Shown: in pieces, positions 1-11,385 of the stretch
Layout: each line of letters opens with the position of its first letter
Position numbering within the stretch: position 1 is the stretch's first letter
Assembly: GCA_036365145.1 (NCBI GenBank)
Contig: JAEOAD010000024.1
Span: 10,262,501-10,326,500 of the forward strand
DNA length: 64,000 nt
Source of the DNA: Orientallactaga sibirica
Lineage: Eukaryota > Chordata > Mammalia > Rodentia > Dipodidae
Direction: 5' to 3'
Program-made: the position numbers and the translations under genes
The notes under the pieces: model-generated
What the model was told of the DNA's origin: nothing
Databases searched by the model: none
The model's input: the letters and a program-made list of their open reading frames with translations, nothing else

Positions 1-5
1 CAACC

Positions 6-191
6 ATGTTTATAGCTGTTCAATTCATAATAGCAAAGAGCTGGAATCAACCCAGATATCCGTCATTAGATGAATGGATAACAAAGATATGGTATATCTG
101 CACTATGGAATTCTACATAGCAGTAAGGAAAGATGAAATAAGGAAATTTGAAAAAAAAATGGTCAAACATGGAACAGATCATCTTCAGTGA
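6..191 (+). pseudogene. L1 ORF2 C-terminal fragment
   Basis: A 61-residue open stretch ending in a stop. It matches the extreme C-terminus of the L1 ORF2 protein (the region downstream of reverse transcriptase), with the conserved pattern of 'MFIA.QF.IAK.W.QP' followed by 'TMEF(Y)..AV'. It is a remnant of a retrotransposon protein, not a host gene. The upstream part lies outside the window. Confidence 0.8.
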
Positions 192-299
192 GCTCACCCA
201 ATCACAAAAAGATAATCATCACATGGTCTCTTTTACCTGTTGCTCCTAACCTGAATCCACCTGAGATGCTGCCAAGCCTAATAAGTACTCTGAGGACTA

Positions 300-365
300 G
301 GCAATAGGAAGGGTGGGATGGAGGGAGGGTAAGGGTGGGAGGGAGCGAGAGGGTTGGAGGGAGGA
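300..365 (+). repeat. G-rich purine tract in L1 3' UTR
   Basis: Runs of GGG separated by one to several bases, densest at 311-339 (six GGG runs), fit a G-quadruplex pattern. Purine-rich tracts at this position are a known feature of mammalian L1 3' UTRs. Confidence 0.7.
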
Positions 366-1410
366 CAAGGGTACGGGGATACAAATAGGGATCCAAAAGG
401 AAATGATACTTTAAATCCCTTTATTCAGGCTAAAACATTGATCCTTCAGCAGGCCCGCAGAGGGACACCTGAACCACAGGAAATGGGAGAGAACATCATG
501 AAGACCAACCTTTATTTTTTTTTCCTGCTTTTCTCTCTCTTCTCTCCGCCCCCCCTTTCTCTCCATCGCCTCTCTCTACTCACTTTCTCTTTGATATTAT
601 CTTTTTCTCCCCTCACCTTCCTAGGCGCCGACTTATAACTCCCAGTACCAGCACAGGGTTAACTTTCACAATGAGTTATTGATCCAAGAGACATATAAGG
701 TTTCCCAAAAAAGACAGATTTCTGTTAGAGTTCTTGATGACCCACCAAAGGTAATGGTAAGACCCTACTGGCGAAGACAGCATACGCATGAGAGACCAAA
801 CATGGAGAGACCTGGCCAGAATCTGGAAGAGGGTAAGTCCCCAGACAGTTAACTAGGCTAGTGCCAGAGGGTGCTACACGAGCAACTGGGGGAAATGGGT
901 GACATCAGTCCAAACAATTTGCAGTCTAAGCTACCCAGCAGGAAACAACCTGATGTAATGCTCAAAAAAGTGCAGTAGTGGCACACAGCCATAGTGGGCA
1001 ACCAACTGCTCTTGGTTTGGCCAATAGATCCACTCAGTGGAATGGAACTCATTGCTGGAACTGGGAAATAAGTCAAAACCAAGTACAAAAAATGAGCACA
1101 GTCTCCAATCAAGATACCACCAAATGTGGGCTAGAAGAGGGCCTACACATATAAAATTCCCTCCAAGATATCTATGGCCATCCTATCTATCTAGTACTAA
1201 CTTCTCTCTCCATTGGAGAATTTGCTTATCTTTTTCAGATGGACAACAAATCTAAAGGGAGGATCAGTCAATCACACTTCATCAGGACCCCAGCTGAAAC
1301 CACAGAATAATGCGGGGGAAGGACAAGAGTACAGCATTCTTGGGGATCACAACACCAGAAAAAGGCTGAAGGAGATAAACACAGAGAACATCCAAATAAA
1401 CTTGCACATA

Positions 1411-1618
1411 TTCTATATCCTTAAATGTATCCAATAGGGAAGTAATCATCCTATGTATAATATAATTACATCAAGATATTGGGAATTGTTACATTTATGT
1501 TTTTTACATAAGTAGACAGTGTGTGTCTGATAAATAAATGCCACAGTCGAATGTGTCCAAGCGAAGGTCTGAAACAGCTGTCCTCAACCATCCTTAACTC
1601 TGTTCAGTATAATAAAGT
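1411..1618. other. Unassigned sequence between two L1 pieces
   Basis: AT-rich sequence with no repeat that I recognise and no coding signal. Confidence 0.4.
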
Positions 1619-1925
1619 ATGGATAATTTTTTAAATTTTTTAATGGTAACTTCTATACTTACAGACAATAAACCATGCTATTTTCCTCCCCACCCCCATT
1701 CCCCTTCAGAACTCCATTCTCCGTCATATCCCCTCCCTCTCTTCATTAGTGTCTCTTTTATTTTGATGTCATCATCTTTTTCTCCTATTATGAGGGTCTT
1801 GTGAAGGTATTGCTAGGCAGTGCAAGGTCATGGATATCAAGGCCAATTTCTGTCTGGATAGTTGCATTATAAGCAGTTGTACTATTCCTTTGGCTCGTAC
1901 ATTCTTTCTGCCCCATTTTTGTTTT
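1619..1925 (-). mobile_element. L1 3' UTR fragment, subfamily A
   Basis: It starts with a T-rich run (a poly(A) tail seen from the other strand) and continues with the same sequence found at 11.7-12.1, 30.23-30.58 and 46.76-47.2 kb: 'acagacaataaacca', the CCCC-rich block, 'tcatcatctttttctcctattatgagggtc' and 'gcaaggtcatggatatc'. Only about 300 bases of the 3' end are present. Assignment to L1 rests on motifs shared with the 3' UTR of definite L1 copies in the window. Confidence 0.65.
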
Positions 1926-2865
1926 AAGTACCTATAATCTATGCTTGAGAAAAGCAGAAAATATTGTGAAATAACATCTGCCCTAAAAACCTGTAGAATG
2001 GATAACTATCTTTTTCTTTTTCTCCAAGAAATCAAAACACTACCAAAATCTCTTACGATTTAAGCATTAAATGTGTGATAATAGAGAATATAGATTATAA
2101 TGTAAGCTTCTGTTGAGTATGAAGTGGAGGGCATTCTCACATATGGTTCAATGGCACTGAGCACCTACAGGAATGAGTGAAATAACAAAGAGAAATATAG
2201 AATTTGAGAATGTCCAAAAAAAAGTCTGTTATATTTGTTTGCCAGTTGCTATGGCAGAAGGTAAATCAATTTACTGAGACTAAACAAGATTTTTTTTCTA
2301 TGAAAAAATATGGATAGGTGTAAAATAGAGTGTTGTAAAAATCACGAAATAACACAGAGTTGAAGGTTACATAGGAAAGATTGCTAGTAGCAGCTGAACA
2401 TCCATGTCTGATTCAGTACAGAGAGTGACTATTACTCTTTTGAGTTTTGCTTCTTCTAGAACTCATAATTCATAGCATCATTAAAACTTAGATATAGATA
2501 CATGTCTATACTGGAAGAGTTAACTTAAAAGGAAAAAGATGTAATTTTCAAGCATGCTGACATTCATGATGCAGAAGGTGATGTGGGTGTGATACAACCC
2601 ATCTTATTTTTAGTTCTATCATTAACTTTTGTTAAGGAATAATATGTCTGTTATAAAACACATATAACATTCATTATATCACAGCCTTTAGGCATGTCTA
2701 ATGAAATTTTGCATGAATTAAAAGAAATCAAACGTACTCATGTTGGTAAAGTTCACTCACTATAAATACTACTTAATCTGTTAATTTTTTGGCATTATAC
2801 TTTAAAAATATCTATTTTTCTGAGAGGTCATTTGCATATTTTAATCCATCTAATATACATCAATA
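1926..2865. other. Unique AT-rich sequence
   Basis: No interspersed repeat, no conserved open frame and no splice-flanked coding block that I can support. Confidence 0.5.
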
Positions 2866-2995
2866 ATACTCATTATTACATTATTGTCCCAAACCAGTCC
2901 TTGTAAAAGGTAATTATTTTGCCCTGGATTGCTGAAAGAATAAATGGCAGAACTAGTACTCACAATCCTCATTTCTCTAATTCAGATACAAAACA
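2866..2995 (-). mobile_element. MIR SINE remnant
   Basis: Reads like the reverse of an ancient MIR: 'attattgtccca', then a run ending 'tttgccctggattgctgaa' and 'aatggcagaactagtactcacaatcc', matching the order of the MIR core and its 'agtggcagagctgggattc' side. Heavily diverged, so the boundaries are approximate. Confidence 0.45.
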
Positions 2996-4063
2996 TGTAA
3001 TAATCTACTAATTATATTTTTGATGTGGCCAAAGACATTTCCATTATGAAAATGAATGCTAATTACATTCCAAACATATCGTCTTTTCTGAATCCATGGC
3101 TTGTTTTGCTATCATATTTCTTTCTCTTAGTCTCTCTTTCCATTGCACTTTCATGAGAAAGATCATATAAATCAAGAGGCAACTGGCAACTACATTCTGC
3201 CAGTTTTCCAAAGGTTTTATTGATAATTCTTAAACTATTTAAAATAAGCATTGTTTTACTGAATTTGTAAAAGTAATTACAACTCGTTTTGTATGATCCA
3301 TAGCTATCATTTTTCTTCCCTTAATGGGTTCTTTTATAAACCAAATTTTTTAAGATGATTAAATCAATTATAACATATTTGTTTCCTTTTGTTGACTCAA
3401 TTTTTGGTTTGAAACTTCAACTCTTTGGCCATGGCCTAAATCCACAAGATTTCCTCCCATGATTATTTTTAATTAAAAATAAATATTTTTCATTTTCTCA
3501 TTTATACTACTGATAACTCTTAACGTCACTAAAATTGTACTAACTTGAACATTAATTGAAATCTATCTTGATAAGAATTTCTAGTTTGGTGTCTTCAGAC
3601 CATAAACTACCTGTATACTGTAGTCAAATAAAGTTAGCATATAATGTCACTCATCCCATGACAATGTTGATTTGGCACAGTCCGATATACTGAAAAGACT
3701 TTATTTCTGTCCTTGAATAATTTTACAGTTTCCTAAATAATCAGAAAAATTCTTTGTACATATATTTGAGTCTATTTGTAGGTTATCACCTTCATTAACT
3801 TATATATCCATTTCTATGCCAAAAATGTGAAATGTCCTTAAATCAAACATATATTACTATCACTATTTTTTCAATTTTATTGATATGTTTATGTTTCAGA
3901 AGTATTTAATTTCACACATATTGCTGGAATTTTGATACAAAATGCTCTACACATTTAGACCGATGTGGTAGAAATTTATATATATATATCCTATATTGAG
4001 TCTCCTATCCATGAGAATAGTATGAACTCACTTATTAGCTCCTTGGAATTTTATCAGTGTTAT
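2996..4063. other. Unique AT-rich sequence
   Basis: Nothing recognised. Short (TA)n at about 3978-3988. Confidence 0.5.
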
Positions 4064-4306
4064 GAATTTTTTGTAATTGTTTTATGACAGAAAGCAAGAG
4101 AGAAAGACAGAAAGAGAGAGAATTGGCACACCAGGTCCTACAGCCACTGCAATAGAACTCCAGATGCATGTGACACCTTGTGCACATGTGAAACTTTGTG
4201 CTTGTATCACCTTGTATGTCTGGCTTACATGGGACCTGGAGAGTCAAACATGAGTCCTTAGGCTTCACAGGCAAGTGCCTTAAATGCTAAGCTATCTCTG
4301 CAGCCC
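4064..4306 (-). mobile_element. B2-type SINE
   Basis: The reversed SINE shows an AG-rich block (reverse of the CT-rich tail), 'actccagatgcatgtg', 'ggcttcacaggcaagtgcc' and 'gctatctctgcagccc' (reverse of the conserved head). An 8-bp direct repeat 'agtgttat' flanks it (4056-4063 and 4307-4314), consistent with a target-site duplication. A short internal expansion around 'gtgaaactttgtg' is not typical of its neighbours. Confidence 0.85.
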
Positions 4307-4314
4307 AGTGTTAT

Positions 4315-5964
4315 TTAATTTTTAGCATCCAACTCGTGTCTACATTTCCTCAAATCTGTACCTAGGTATATTTAATGATCTGAACAATTGAACTATTGAA
4401 ATTTTAAATTGATAGTCCAGATATCCATTGAAAACATGTAAGCATGTAATTTTTTTTGTATTTATCTTACATCATGTAATTACATCATGTAATGTCAAAC
4501 ATTCTAATAATATGTAGAAAACTTTTATTGATCTTTTGGATTTTCTATGTAGAAAATACCTCATTGGAGTAGAGAAAGTTTAATTTCTCCCTTTCTAATT
4601 GATATGTAATTTCTACCAATTTCACATTATCTTGTCCTGGCTTGAAATTCCTTGATTATTATTATTATTTTTTTTTTTTTTTTTGCAGAATAACATTTGA
4701 TTTATTTAAAGTCTCTTTTGATGACAGTTTATGTTGTGTGGTGGTATTTTTATGTCATATTGCATAGACAGAGAAATAAAATAATGCCTACAAAGTTTTT
4801 CTTGAAGAAATTTCCTATAGTGTCCTTGATTATTTTGAATGAGAATAGATTTACTTGTTTATTGTTTTGTAGTCAAATTAGGGGAAATATATGCATGCTG
4901 TCATAAATAATACACATTAACTTTTTAAATTTTATTTTAATACTCTATTATTTTGGAAAATATCTCCTTACTGCAAAGAGGTTTTTCACTTTATTTCATT
5001 ATTTTTTAAAATTAATGTGGAAAGTAGTTTAAGTTGATACTGTTCTGTGAATCTGTAGGTATGGACTTGATATACTTCTAGATACCTAAGCTTGTAATAT
5101 AGTGAGTTTAATGGAAGTCACTTTCAGTATTGGGTCAGAAATTAATCTCAGTTTCTCAAATGGCTTAGACCTTTTATATAATTTTCCTTGCTAACAATCT
5201 GATAAGGATTTTTTCATCTATTCATAAGGGATTCTTACTTGTATTTTTTAATAGGCAAAATTACTTCTTTGTTTTGAAAACATGCTAATAATAACTTTAT
5301 TCAGTGAATTGAGAAATATTCATTTTTCTTCTCTTTTCTGACAGAGATTTTGAAGAATTGATGGTAGTTAATTTAAAAAAAAATCACACAATCCTCACAT
5401 GAAATTGTCAGAATCTGGACATGGTTTCAAAAATTGTAAACTTGATTCCAGTAATAATTATAAGGCATATTAGATTCTTTAAGATAAGATGAGCTGTTAT
5501 ACTTTTGTGCATTTCAAGGAATTGATCCATTAATGTTAGCTACCTACTTTATGTGTCTGCGGTTGTTGGCAGCACTCTCCCTTGATGCTCAGAGACACAT
5601 TTTATTCCATTCCTCTGACCACAGTCCTATTGACTTGACCTTTCCAATCTGAATTTTACAGCCATTGGCTTCAGCCATTCTTTAATGCTGGTGTTCTTTA
5701 GAAGAACCCAAGCTCTTCCCAATTATCTTAAAATATTTGTATTTGTCTTCATTCTTAATACACCATTTCCATAAAGGAAATATAATGAGAAAAGCAGCTA
5801 AGTAATTCAAGAAGCTAAATAATTGTAGGTAGGACTTTGAATAGGATTCACATTTTAAGAGAAAAGAGAGAGAGAGAGAGAGGGCTGTTCTAATATTTGG
5901 TATTTCTTGGTGGAGGGTTTATCATTACCAAAAAAATTTGGACAAACATACAGATCTTTCTTCT
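4315..5964. other. Unique AT-rich sequence with simple repeats
   Basis: No repeat or coding signal recognised. Contains a T-rich run at about 4669-4684 and (GA)n at about 5864-5882. Confidence 0.5.
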
Positions 5965-6197
5965 AAAGATATTTTTAAAATATTTTATTTATTTATTTGA
6001 CAGAGAGAACTATGCAGAGAAAAAGAAAGTGAGAGAGAAAGGGAATGGGTGTGCCAGGGCCTCAAGCCGCTGTAAATGAACTCCAGAGGCATGCACCACC
6101 TTGTACATCTGGCTTATGTGGGTCTTGGGGAATAGAACTTGGGTCGTTTGGCTGTGCAGGCAAGTGCTTTAACTGCTAAGCCATCCCTTCTGCCCCG
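5965..6197 (-). mobile_element. B2-type SINE with 12-bp TSD
   Basis: Full reversed B2-type element: 'tattttatttatttatttga' tail, AG-rich block, 'gaactccagaggcatgc' and head 'aagccatcccttctgcccc'. Perfect flanking duplication 'gatctttcttct' at 5953-5964 and 6198-6209. Confidence 0.92.
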
Positions 6198-6340
6198 GAT
6201 CTTTCTTCTGAATCACAGGTAAGTAAGAGGCAGATCATAGTAAAAGCAAACAGACATAAAAGCAACTAGCAATATTTGTTCCATCATTTCCTGAAACAGC
6301 TGAAAAGGGGAAAATATAGTTAATGTAAAAAAGAAAACAA

Positions 6341-6577
6341 GGGCTGGAGAGATGGCTTAGCAGTTAAGGTGCCTGCCTCCTAAGCCTAAGAACGCTGGTT
6401 CCCACATTTAGCCAGATGCAAAGTGACGCAATGGTGCAATGCTGCACTTGACCACAAGGGGGTGCAGGCATCTGGATTTCATTCACAGCAGCTGAGAGGC
6501 TGCTGACACTCCCATCTCTATCTGTGTTCCTCTCCCTCTTTCTCTGTCTCTCTCCAAAAAAGAAAGAAAGAAAGAAA

Positions 6578-6633
<56 letters not shown>
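6341..6633 (+). mobile_element. B2-type SINE, type 2, with (AAAG)n tail
   Basis: Head 'gggctggagagatggcttag', A-box-like 'tggcttagcagttaagg', then the type-2 body marked by 'cctcctaagcctaagaac', an extra 'gcaatggtgcaatgctgc' block and 'cagctgagaggctgctg'. The tail has become a long (AAAG)n microsatellite. Direct repeat 'aaaaagaaaacaa' flanks it at 6328-6340 and 6634-6646. This copy lacks the 16-bp B-box duplication seen at 46.26 kb. Confidence 0.92.
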
Positions 6634-6634
<1 letters not shown>

Positions 6635-6635
6635 A
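6557..6635 (+). repeat. (AAAG)n microsatellite
   Basis: Roughly 80 bases of AAAG repeats with one phase slip, grown from the 3' tail of the SINE at 6341. Confidence 0.95.
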
Positions 6636-6646
6636 AAAGAAAACAA

Positions 6647-7474
6647 ATGCATGCATGATGCCTCAATACTTAGAAATCCAGTTGCATGTAAAACTACTTT
6701 TCTATCTTGGCTATTTTTCCAGTATTTTTATTGATTTATAAATCTGCAATATTATTATGATGAGAAGAGAAATGTATCAAATTATAAATCTTAATTATCC
6801 GTTATCTAGCTACTATTCTTTCCTAATGATTTCTTAGTACAATTAAAGTCAAACAGAAATAAAAACAATAATTTTCATGTGATATTTAATAAAATGTATG
6901 TATTTAACTTTTTTATAGTGTTTAAACTCAATAGATATGTTTTCAGTCTTAGGTCAAGTCTTTGGGCAACATGCCATAAGGAAAGCTCTCAGATGATTTC
7001 ATTAGAAAAGCTGCTCCAATGGATGAAAATGTGCTTGGGTAATTGCATATTATGTGACCTCTAAATAAGCACAGTTTTAATTTCTAGAAATTTATGACCA
7101 TAGCAAAATGCCTTTATAATTTAAAAACTATAGAATAGTTTTCATACTACTTAATATATATATATAATGTTATAAATATAAATACTAAGTCACATTATAA
7201 AATACTTATGTATAGCATTTTGTGAAGAAACACCACAGTTCTAATAAGGCAGACAGTGAAAATGTCTAGAATTGTTTTCATTTGTAAATAATATTGTGCA
7301 CTATGACAAACAAGTGTCATAAATACATGCAGATATGTTAAATATAAACATAAGCAGCTATGTTAAATATAATTGGTTTCATATTTTGTTACAGATAAAT
7401 TATTAAATAACCAAAGACAGAATTCTACTTTAACATGATACTTGACTTAGCATTTTACTCTGGTTTAAAAGAGA
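6647..7474. other. Unique AT-rich sequence
   Basis: Nothing recognised apart from a short (TA)n at about 7155-7168. Confidence 0.5.
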
Positions 7475-7702
7475 CTTTTTGTTTTTTTCTGAAAGATAGG
7501 GTCTATTAGTTTAGGATGGCCTCAGACTCCATGTATAGCTAAGGATGACATTGAACTTCTGATTCTTCTTCCTCCACCTATGAAGTGTTGTGATAACAAG
7601 TTTATGCCATCCCACCTGGTTTATGCAATACTGGGATCCAAACCAGGGCTTCATTCAGGCAAGCACTCTATGAACTGAGCTACATTGCTACATCACAGCC
7701 CA
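7475..7702 (-). mobile_element. B4-like SINE (B1 fused to ID-like part)
   Basis: The left part resembles a reversed B1 ('agggtctattagtttaggatgg', 'tgaacttctgattcttcttcctcc', 'aagtgttgtgataac'). The right part, 'ccaaaccagggcttcattcaggcaagcactctatgaactgagctac', resembles a reversed ID-type tRNA-derived SINE. This B1+ID arrangement is that of rodent B4 elements. Strongly diverged, so old. Confidence 0.65.
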
Positions 7703-8655
7703 CATTTGTTTGATCTACTTTTTTAAATATAAGAATCTTGATGTGAAGAACAAATTTATAGAAAAAAAAATCTGATTAAAACATTCTTTCCTGTGTACAT
7801 AGAAAATTTTAAGAATTTTTGTTTCTATCAAAATAAATATTAATATAAAAACTTTTAAACATGATTTTTACTTAGATAGGACTATATAACCTGGGTGAAA
7901 TATAGCATGTATAATTCAGATGAAGTATAGTCTAATACATCTTAGAAAATAATTTTTTTCTAAGTATTTCTAAAACATTATCAAATATTTTCCTAGTCAT
8001 TTTGCATGACTTTTGATACTGTATTTAAAACTCAATTCTCAAAACTTTTCCTCAATGCTATGAAATTAATAACATTATAATGTTCTAGATAATGGTATTC
8101 CGAATATTTATATATTTATTAATTTTAGTTTTGTTCAATTTTTGAAATACTAATAACTAAAAAATATTTTATTTTTTCACACTATTTCTATATTGCTAAT
8201 TATATTGAAAATTCCTTTTTCATTCTCTTCCATTTAATCAGGTGACACATTAATGTTCATGCAATTTTGTGTTTATATGAATACTATTTTCATGTGTGCT
8301 TGTTTTATTAAACACACCTTAAATCTTTTATTGTATATACAATTTTTGTTTTGTATTTGTTTGTATTTGGTTGTCAATCTTCCTGATTCACTCACACAAG
8401 TAATTGACTTACAGATGTGACACATCATGGCTTTTCTTAAGGCATTGTTATCTTTAATAAAAATGAACACTTTCATTACATAACATATTGACTCATATTT
8501 TTGAAATTACTAAATTGTGTGTGCATAATCATTCTCCATTGCACAACTGATTTAGAGAAAACATGTCTTATGCTTATTGTTAATGTATTCATTCCTTTAT
8601 AGAAAATAACAACCAAGGCTCTTACAGGAGAACAACATCTACTCAAAGTATTAGG
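7703..8655. other. Unique AT-rich sequence
   Basis: Very AT-rich with no recognised repeat or exon. Confidence 0.5.
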
Positions 8656-8745
8656 CAGACCTGAAAATAATAACAGCCATTTATATTTCTTGAGCATTCA
8701 AAGATGCAGCAGTCCTTGTTATGTGAATTAGTCCTACTGAGCTTG
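8656..8745 (-). mobile_element. Possible MIR remnant
   Basis: 'ataataacagccatttatatttcttgagcattc' and 'gttatgtgaattagtcc' resemble the MIR segment usually read as 'taatagctaacatttattgagc'. Short and degraded. Confidence 0.4.
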
Positions 8746-8829
8746 CTAGTAACTGAGTATATTTTCATATTACAAATGTAATTGAAATACCAACGGATAA
8801 AAATTTAAAGAAAAATTTGTATCCTTTCT

Positions 8830-9060
8830 CTATGGGTCATTACTGTACATGAGATAAATTACAAAATCCTTAACATGGTTTATTTGGCTTTATATAATTT
8901 GTTTCCTATTCCATTTTCAAGTACCATGTTAGTTTTTGTTTCTAGAAAATGTCTTATGCTTTCTTTTCCCTCTGCTTGCATCTTTTGCAGTAGATTATGC
9001 TTCTGATGGCTGTCTATCCTCAGATAATTATATTTTTCCAATAGAAAAGTCCCTATTTAA
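8830..9060 (+). mobile_element. L2 LINE remnant
   Basis: 'acaaaatccttaacatgg' followed by 'cttttccctctgcttgcatcttttgca' reproduces the order of conserved blocks near the 3' end of ORF2 in ancient L2 elements. Diverged; judged by eye. Confidence 0.45.
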
Positions 9061-9109
9061 CTTATAGTAGGTATTTTATGTGATCCAATCCATTCAGTGA
9101 CAGACTAGC

Positions 9110-9240
9110 AGATTTAAACTCTATTACTCAACAATGATGAACCTTACTGATCTTAATAACCTGCCTGTGCCCACTCTGATTTGCTAACTGTAAAATGGAG
9201 GCGATATCTGCCTTGAACTCATTGGAAAACTAGAAAGTGG
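9110..9240 (+). mobile_element. MIR SINE remnant
   Basis: 'aataacctgcctgtgcccactctgatttgctaactgtaaaatggaggcgatatctgcc' matches the MIR core order (cctgtgcc... then ctgtaaaatgg... then a 'gataata..tgcc' equivalent). Confidence 0.6.
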
Positions 9241-9249
9241 ACTGGCACA

Positions 9250-9345
9250 GGGCAGGGGATATGGCTCGGGGGTAAGGACACTTACTGTACAAGCACAACT
9301 AAATAACAGTAGGATTGCTGGGACTTTCTAGTCAGCCAGTCTAAC
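9250..9345 (+). mobile_element. ID-like SINE remnant
   Basis: 'cagggcaggggatatggctcgggggtaaggacacttactgtacaagca' matches the head of ID/B2-type tRNA-derived SINEs, with a recognisable A box. No clear 3' part, so truncated or badly decayed. Confidence 0.5.
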
Positions 9346-9477
9346 TGAAAATCAAGGAGTTACAGATTCAATATGTGATTCTTTGTGGAGTGTTAGGACA
9401 CAAAAGTGATAGAGGAGGACACCCTGCTTCTTTTTGCCTCTACACATGTTCACCCCTTCTGTACACTTGGACAGACA

Positions 9478-9543
9478 CAACACACACACACGCATACACA
9501 CACACACACACACACACACAAAACGAACACACACACACAAAAC
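9478..9543 (+). repeat. (CA)n microsatellite
   Basis: Interrupted CA repeat with 'cgcata' and 'aaacga' breaks. Confidence 0.95.
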
Positions 9544-9773
9544 GCCACTCAAATGCAAATGTTCCTGATTACATTCTGTTTATCTTTTATCATATTAAAC
9601 TTTTTCTCCATTCTTTCCATAATAGGAATAAGTCAGACAAAAAATTTTAGCAATTTATTAATTGAAAGCTATAAAAATAAACTTAAAATAAGAAAATATA
9701 GATTTCTTCTCTATGAGATGAAATATGATGACTTCTAGATTACTAATTTATCTGTTAAAGAAAGGGAAAATGT
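9544..9773. other. Unique sequence
   Basis: Short AT-rich spacer ending in one copy of the target duplication of the next SINE. Confidence 0.5.
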
Positions 9774-9972
9774 GGGCTGGAGAGATGGCTTTGTGGTTAA
9801 GGCATTTGTCTCCAAAGCCAAATCCAGGTTTGACTTCTCAGGACCCACGTAAGCCAGATGCACAATGGAGGACACGCATCTGGACTATTTGCAGTGGCTG
9901 GAGGCCCTGGCACACCCATTCTCTCTCTCTCCCTGCCTAGTTCTGTATCTCTCTCTCTCTCAAATAAATAAA
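9774..9972 (+). mobile_element. B2-type SINE, type 1
   Basis: Head 'gggctggagagatggctttg', body 'aggacccacgtaagccagatgcac', 'gcagtggctggaggccctgg', CT-rich run and 'caaataaataaa'. Flanking duplication 'aaggaaaatgt' (right, 9973-9983) against 'agggaaaatgt' (left, 9763-9773). Confidence 0.92.
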
Positions 9973-10010
9973 AAGGAAAATGTCCATTATCTATGAGTCT
10001 TACTATATTC

Positions 10011-10034
10011 AAAAAAAAAAAAAAAAAAAAAAAA
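10011..10034 (+). repeat. Poly(A) tract
   Basis: 24 consecutive A residues following 'ctatattc'. It sits about 40 bases past the SINE tail and its origin is unclear. Confidence 0.9.
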
Positions 10035-10567
10035 GTGAACACAAGCAACTGGATCCTATTTTTCTTTAACCATAATGTGTCAATGTAGTTATAATTTTTA
10101 GATGATTTTCTAGGTGTATGTTACTATTTCTGGACCTAATAACATGAAGTCATAACACAAGGGAAATACCTTGAAGACTCCTTTACCTCTTTGGCATTTA
10201 ATATTTAGGCTTGAAAATGGCTTCAGCAATAAAAATTGTCCCCCCAAACACCTTGCAAGGTATGTAAAAATATCTGATAGACAAAAAAACTATAATACAC
10301 AGAGAATAATTTTATGCAATTTTAGTCAGATATTCAATTAATTCAAAGTTTTACAAATGTACTTTCATGAAAAAATTTTGTCACCTTGGACTGTAGTATT
10401 GTAATGTTATCTTCACATTCCTTATTTAGGGATTTCTAGACTGAAATTGCTTTCCTTTTAAGGGTGAAGTCATATATATTATGTATTTCTTGTAACTAAA
10501 CTACTTAAAATTTTTGCAATTGTTTTACCCACAAAAATACCCAATTTATTGAATCAAAACTATAATT
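10035..10567. other. Unique AT-rich sequence
   Basis: Nothing recognised. Confidence 0.5.
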
Positions 10568-10720
10568 TGTGATGGGGAAATGGCTCAGCAATATGTGCAA
10601 AGCCTGATGTCCCTGATTCCATAGTCTATTACCCATACAAAACCTGATGCATAAAGGGGCACATGCATCTTGAGTCCACTTGCAATGGCAGGAGGCCTTT
10701 GTGAATGCTCTCTCTCTCTC

Positions 10721-10749
<29 letters not shown>
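10568..10749 (+). mobile_element. B2-type SINE, diverged
   Basis: 'gtgatggggaaatggctcagc' head, 'acatgcatcttgagtccacttgcaatggcaggaggcc' body, short CT run, then a long pure A tail (about 29 A). The body is diverged but the A tail is clean, suggesting later tail expansion. Confidence 0.85.
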
Positions 10750-10757
<8 letters not shown>

Positions 10758-10778
10758 AATATTAAAAACTGTATCTTG

Positions 10779-10945
10779 GGCTAAAGAGATGGCTCAACAG
10801 TTAAGACACTTGCTTGAGAAGCCTAACAACCCAGGTTAGATTCCTTACTACTAATGTAAAGCAGCTAGAGGTCCTGGTGTGCCTATCCCCACCTCTCATC
10901 CTCTATATCTCTCCTTGCAAATAAATAAATTTAATTAATTTAAAC
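10779..10945 (+). mobile_element. B2-type SINE, internally shortened
   Basis: 'gggctaaagagatggctcaac' head and '...gcagctagaggtcctggtgtgcc' body. The middle segment present in full type-1 copies (about 40 bases around 'agatgcac..gcatctggag') is missing. Confidence 0.85.
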
Positions 10946-10949
10946 AACA

Positions 10950-11099
10950 GCCCAGTGTGGTGGTACATGCCTTTAATCCCAGCACTGCAGGAGACAAAAG
11001 TAGGAGGATCAACCTGGGTTCAAGGTCACCCTGAAGCTACCTAATAAATTCCAGGTGAGCATGGTCTAGTGTGAGAACATACCTTGGGGAAAAAAAAAA
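10950..11099 (+). mobile_element. B1 SINE
   Basis: 'cagcccagtgtggtggtacatgcctttaatcccagcactgcaggag', then 'aggaggatcaacctgggttcaaggtcaccctgaagctacctaataaattccagg' and an A-rich tail. 7SL-derived monomer of standard length. Confidence 0.92.
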
Positions 11100-11144
11100 T
11101 CAAATAATTAATAAAAAATTAAATTAAAAAATATGTATCTTTGG

Positions 11145-11385
11145 GCTGATGAGATGGCTTAGTGGTTAAGGTGTTTGCCTGCAAAGCCAAATGATCTTTG
11201 TTCAATTCTCCAGGACCCAAGTAAGCCAGATGCATAGGTGGTGCATGCATCTGGAGTTCGTTTGCAGTGGCTGGAGACCTTGGCATGCCCATTCTCTCTC
11301 TCTCTCTTTCTCCCTCTCTCTCTCTCTCTCTTTCTCCCTCTCTCTGCCTCTTTTTCTCAAATAAGTAAATAAATGAGATAATTTA
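11145..11385 (+). mobile_element. B2-type SINE, type 1
   Basis: Head 'gggctgatgagatggcttag', 'tgcaaagccaaatgatctttgttcaattctcc' (B-box region), 'gtaagccagatgcataggtggtgcatgcatctggagttcg', a long CT microsatellite (11294-11355) and 'caaataagtaaataaatgag'. Confidence 0.92.

Larger units (their letters stand above)
1..1410 (+). mobile_element. LINE-1 3' end: ORF2 C-terminus plus 3' UTR
   Basis: The first 190 bases encode the C-terminal end of L1 ORF2 (reading includes MFIAVQFIIAKSWNQP and YICTMEFYIAVRKDEI). The 3' UTR follows: a G-rich purine tract at 300-365, a pyrimidine tract near 505-620, and conserved blocks that recur at 48.9-49.8 kb (for example the 'gtagtggcacacagcc' and 'ccaactgctcttgg' blocks near 970-1015). 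The element enters from the left edge, so its 5' extent is unknown. The right boundary near 1410 is by eye and no clear poly(A) tail is visible. The 5' half of L1 is not in the window. Confidence 0.8.

Noticed and set aside
6341..6410. tRNA-like head of SINEs as possible tRNA genes
   Set aside because: A and B boxes are present, but no acceptor stem or cloverleaf closes; the copies are interspersed and have SINE bodies and tails.
6364..6666. 100-residue minus-strand frame with a long FLS repeat
   Set aside because: This is the (AAAG)n microsatellite of a SINE read as codons.
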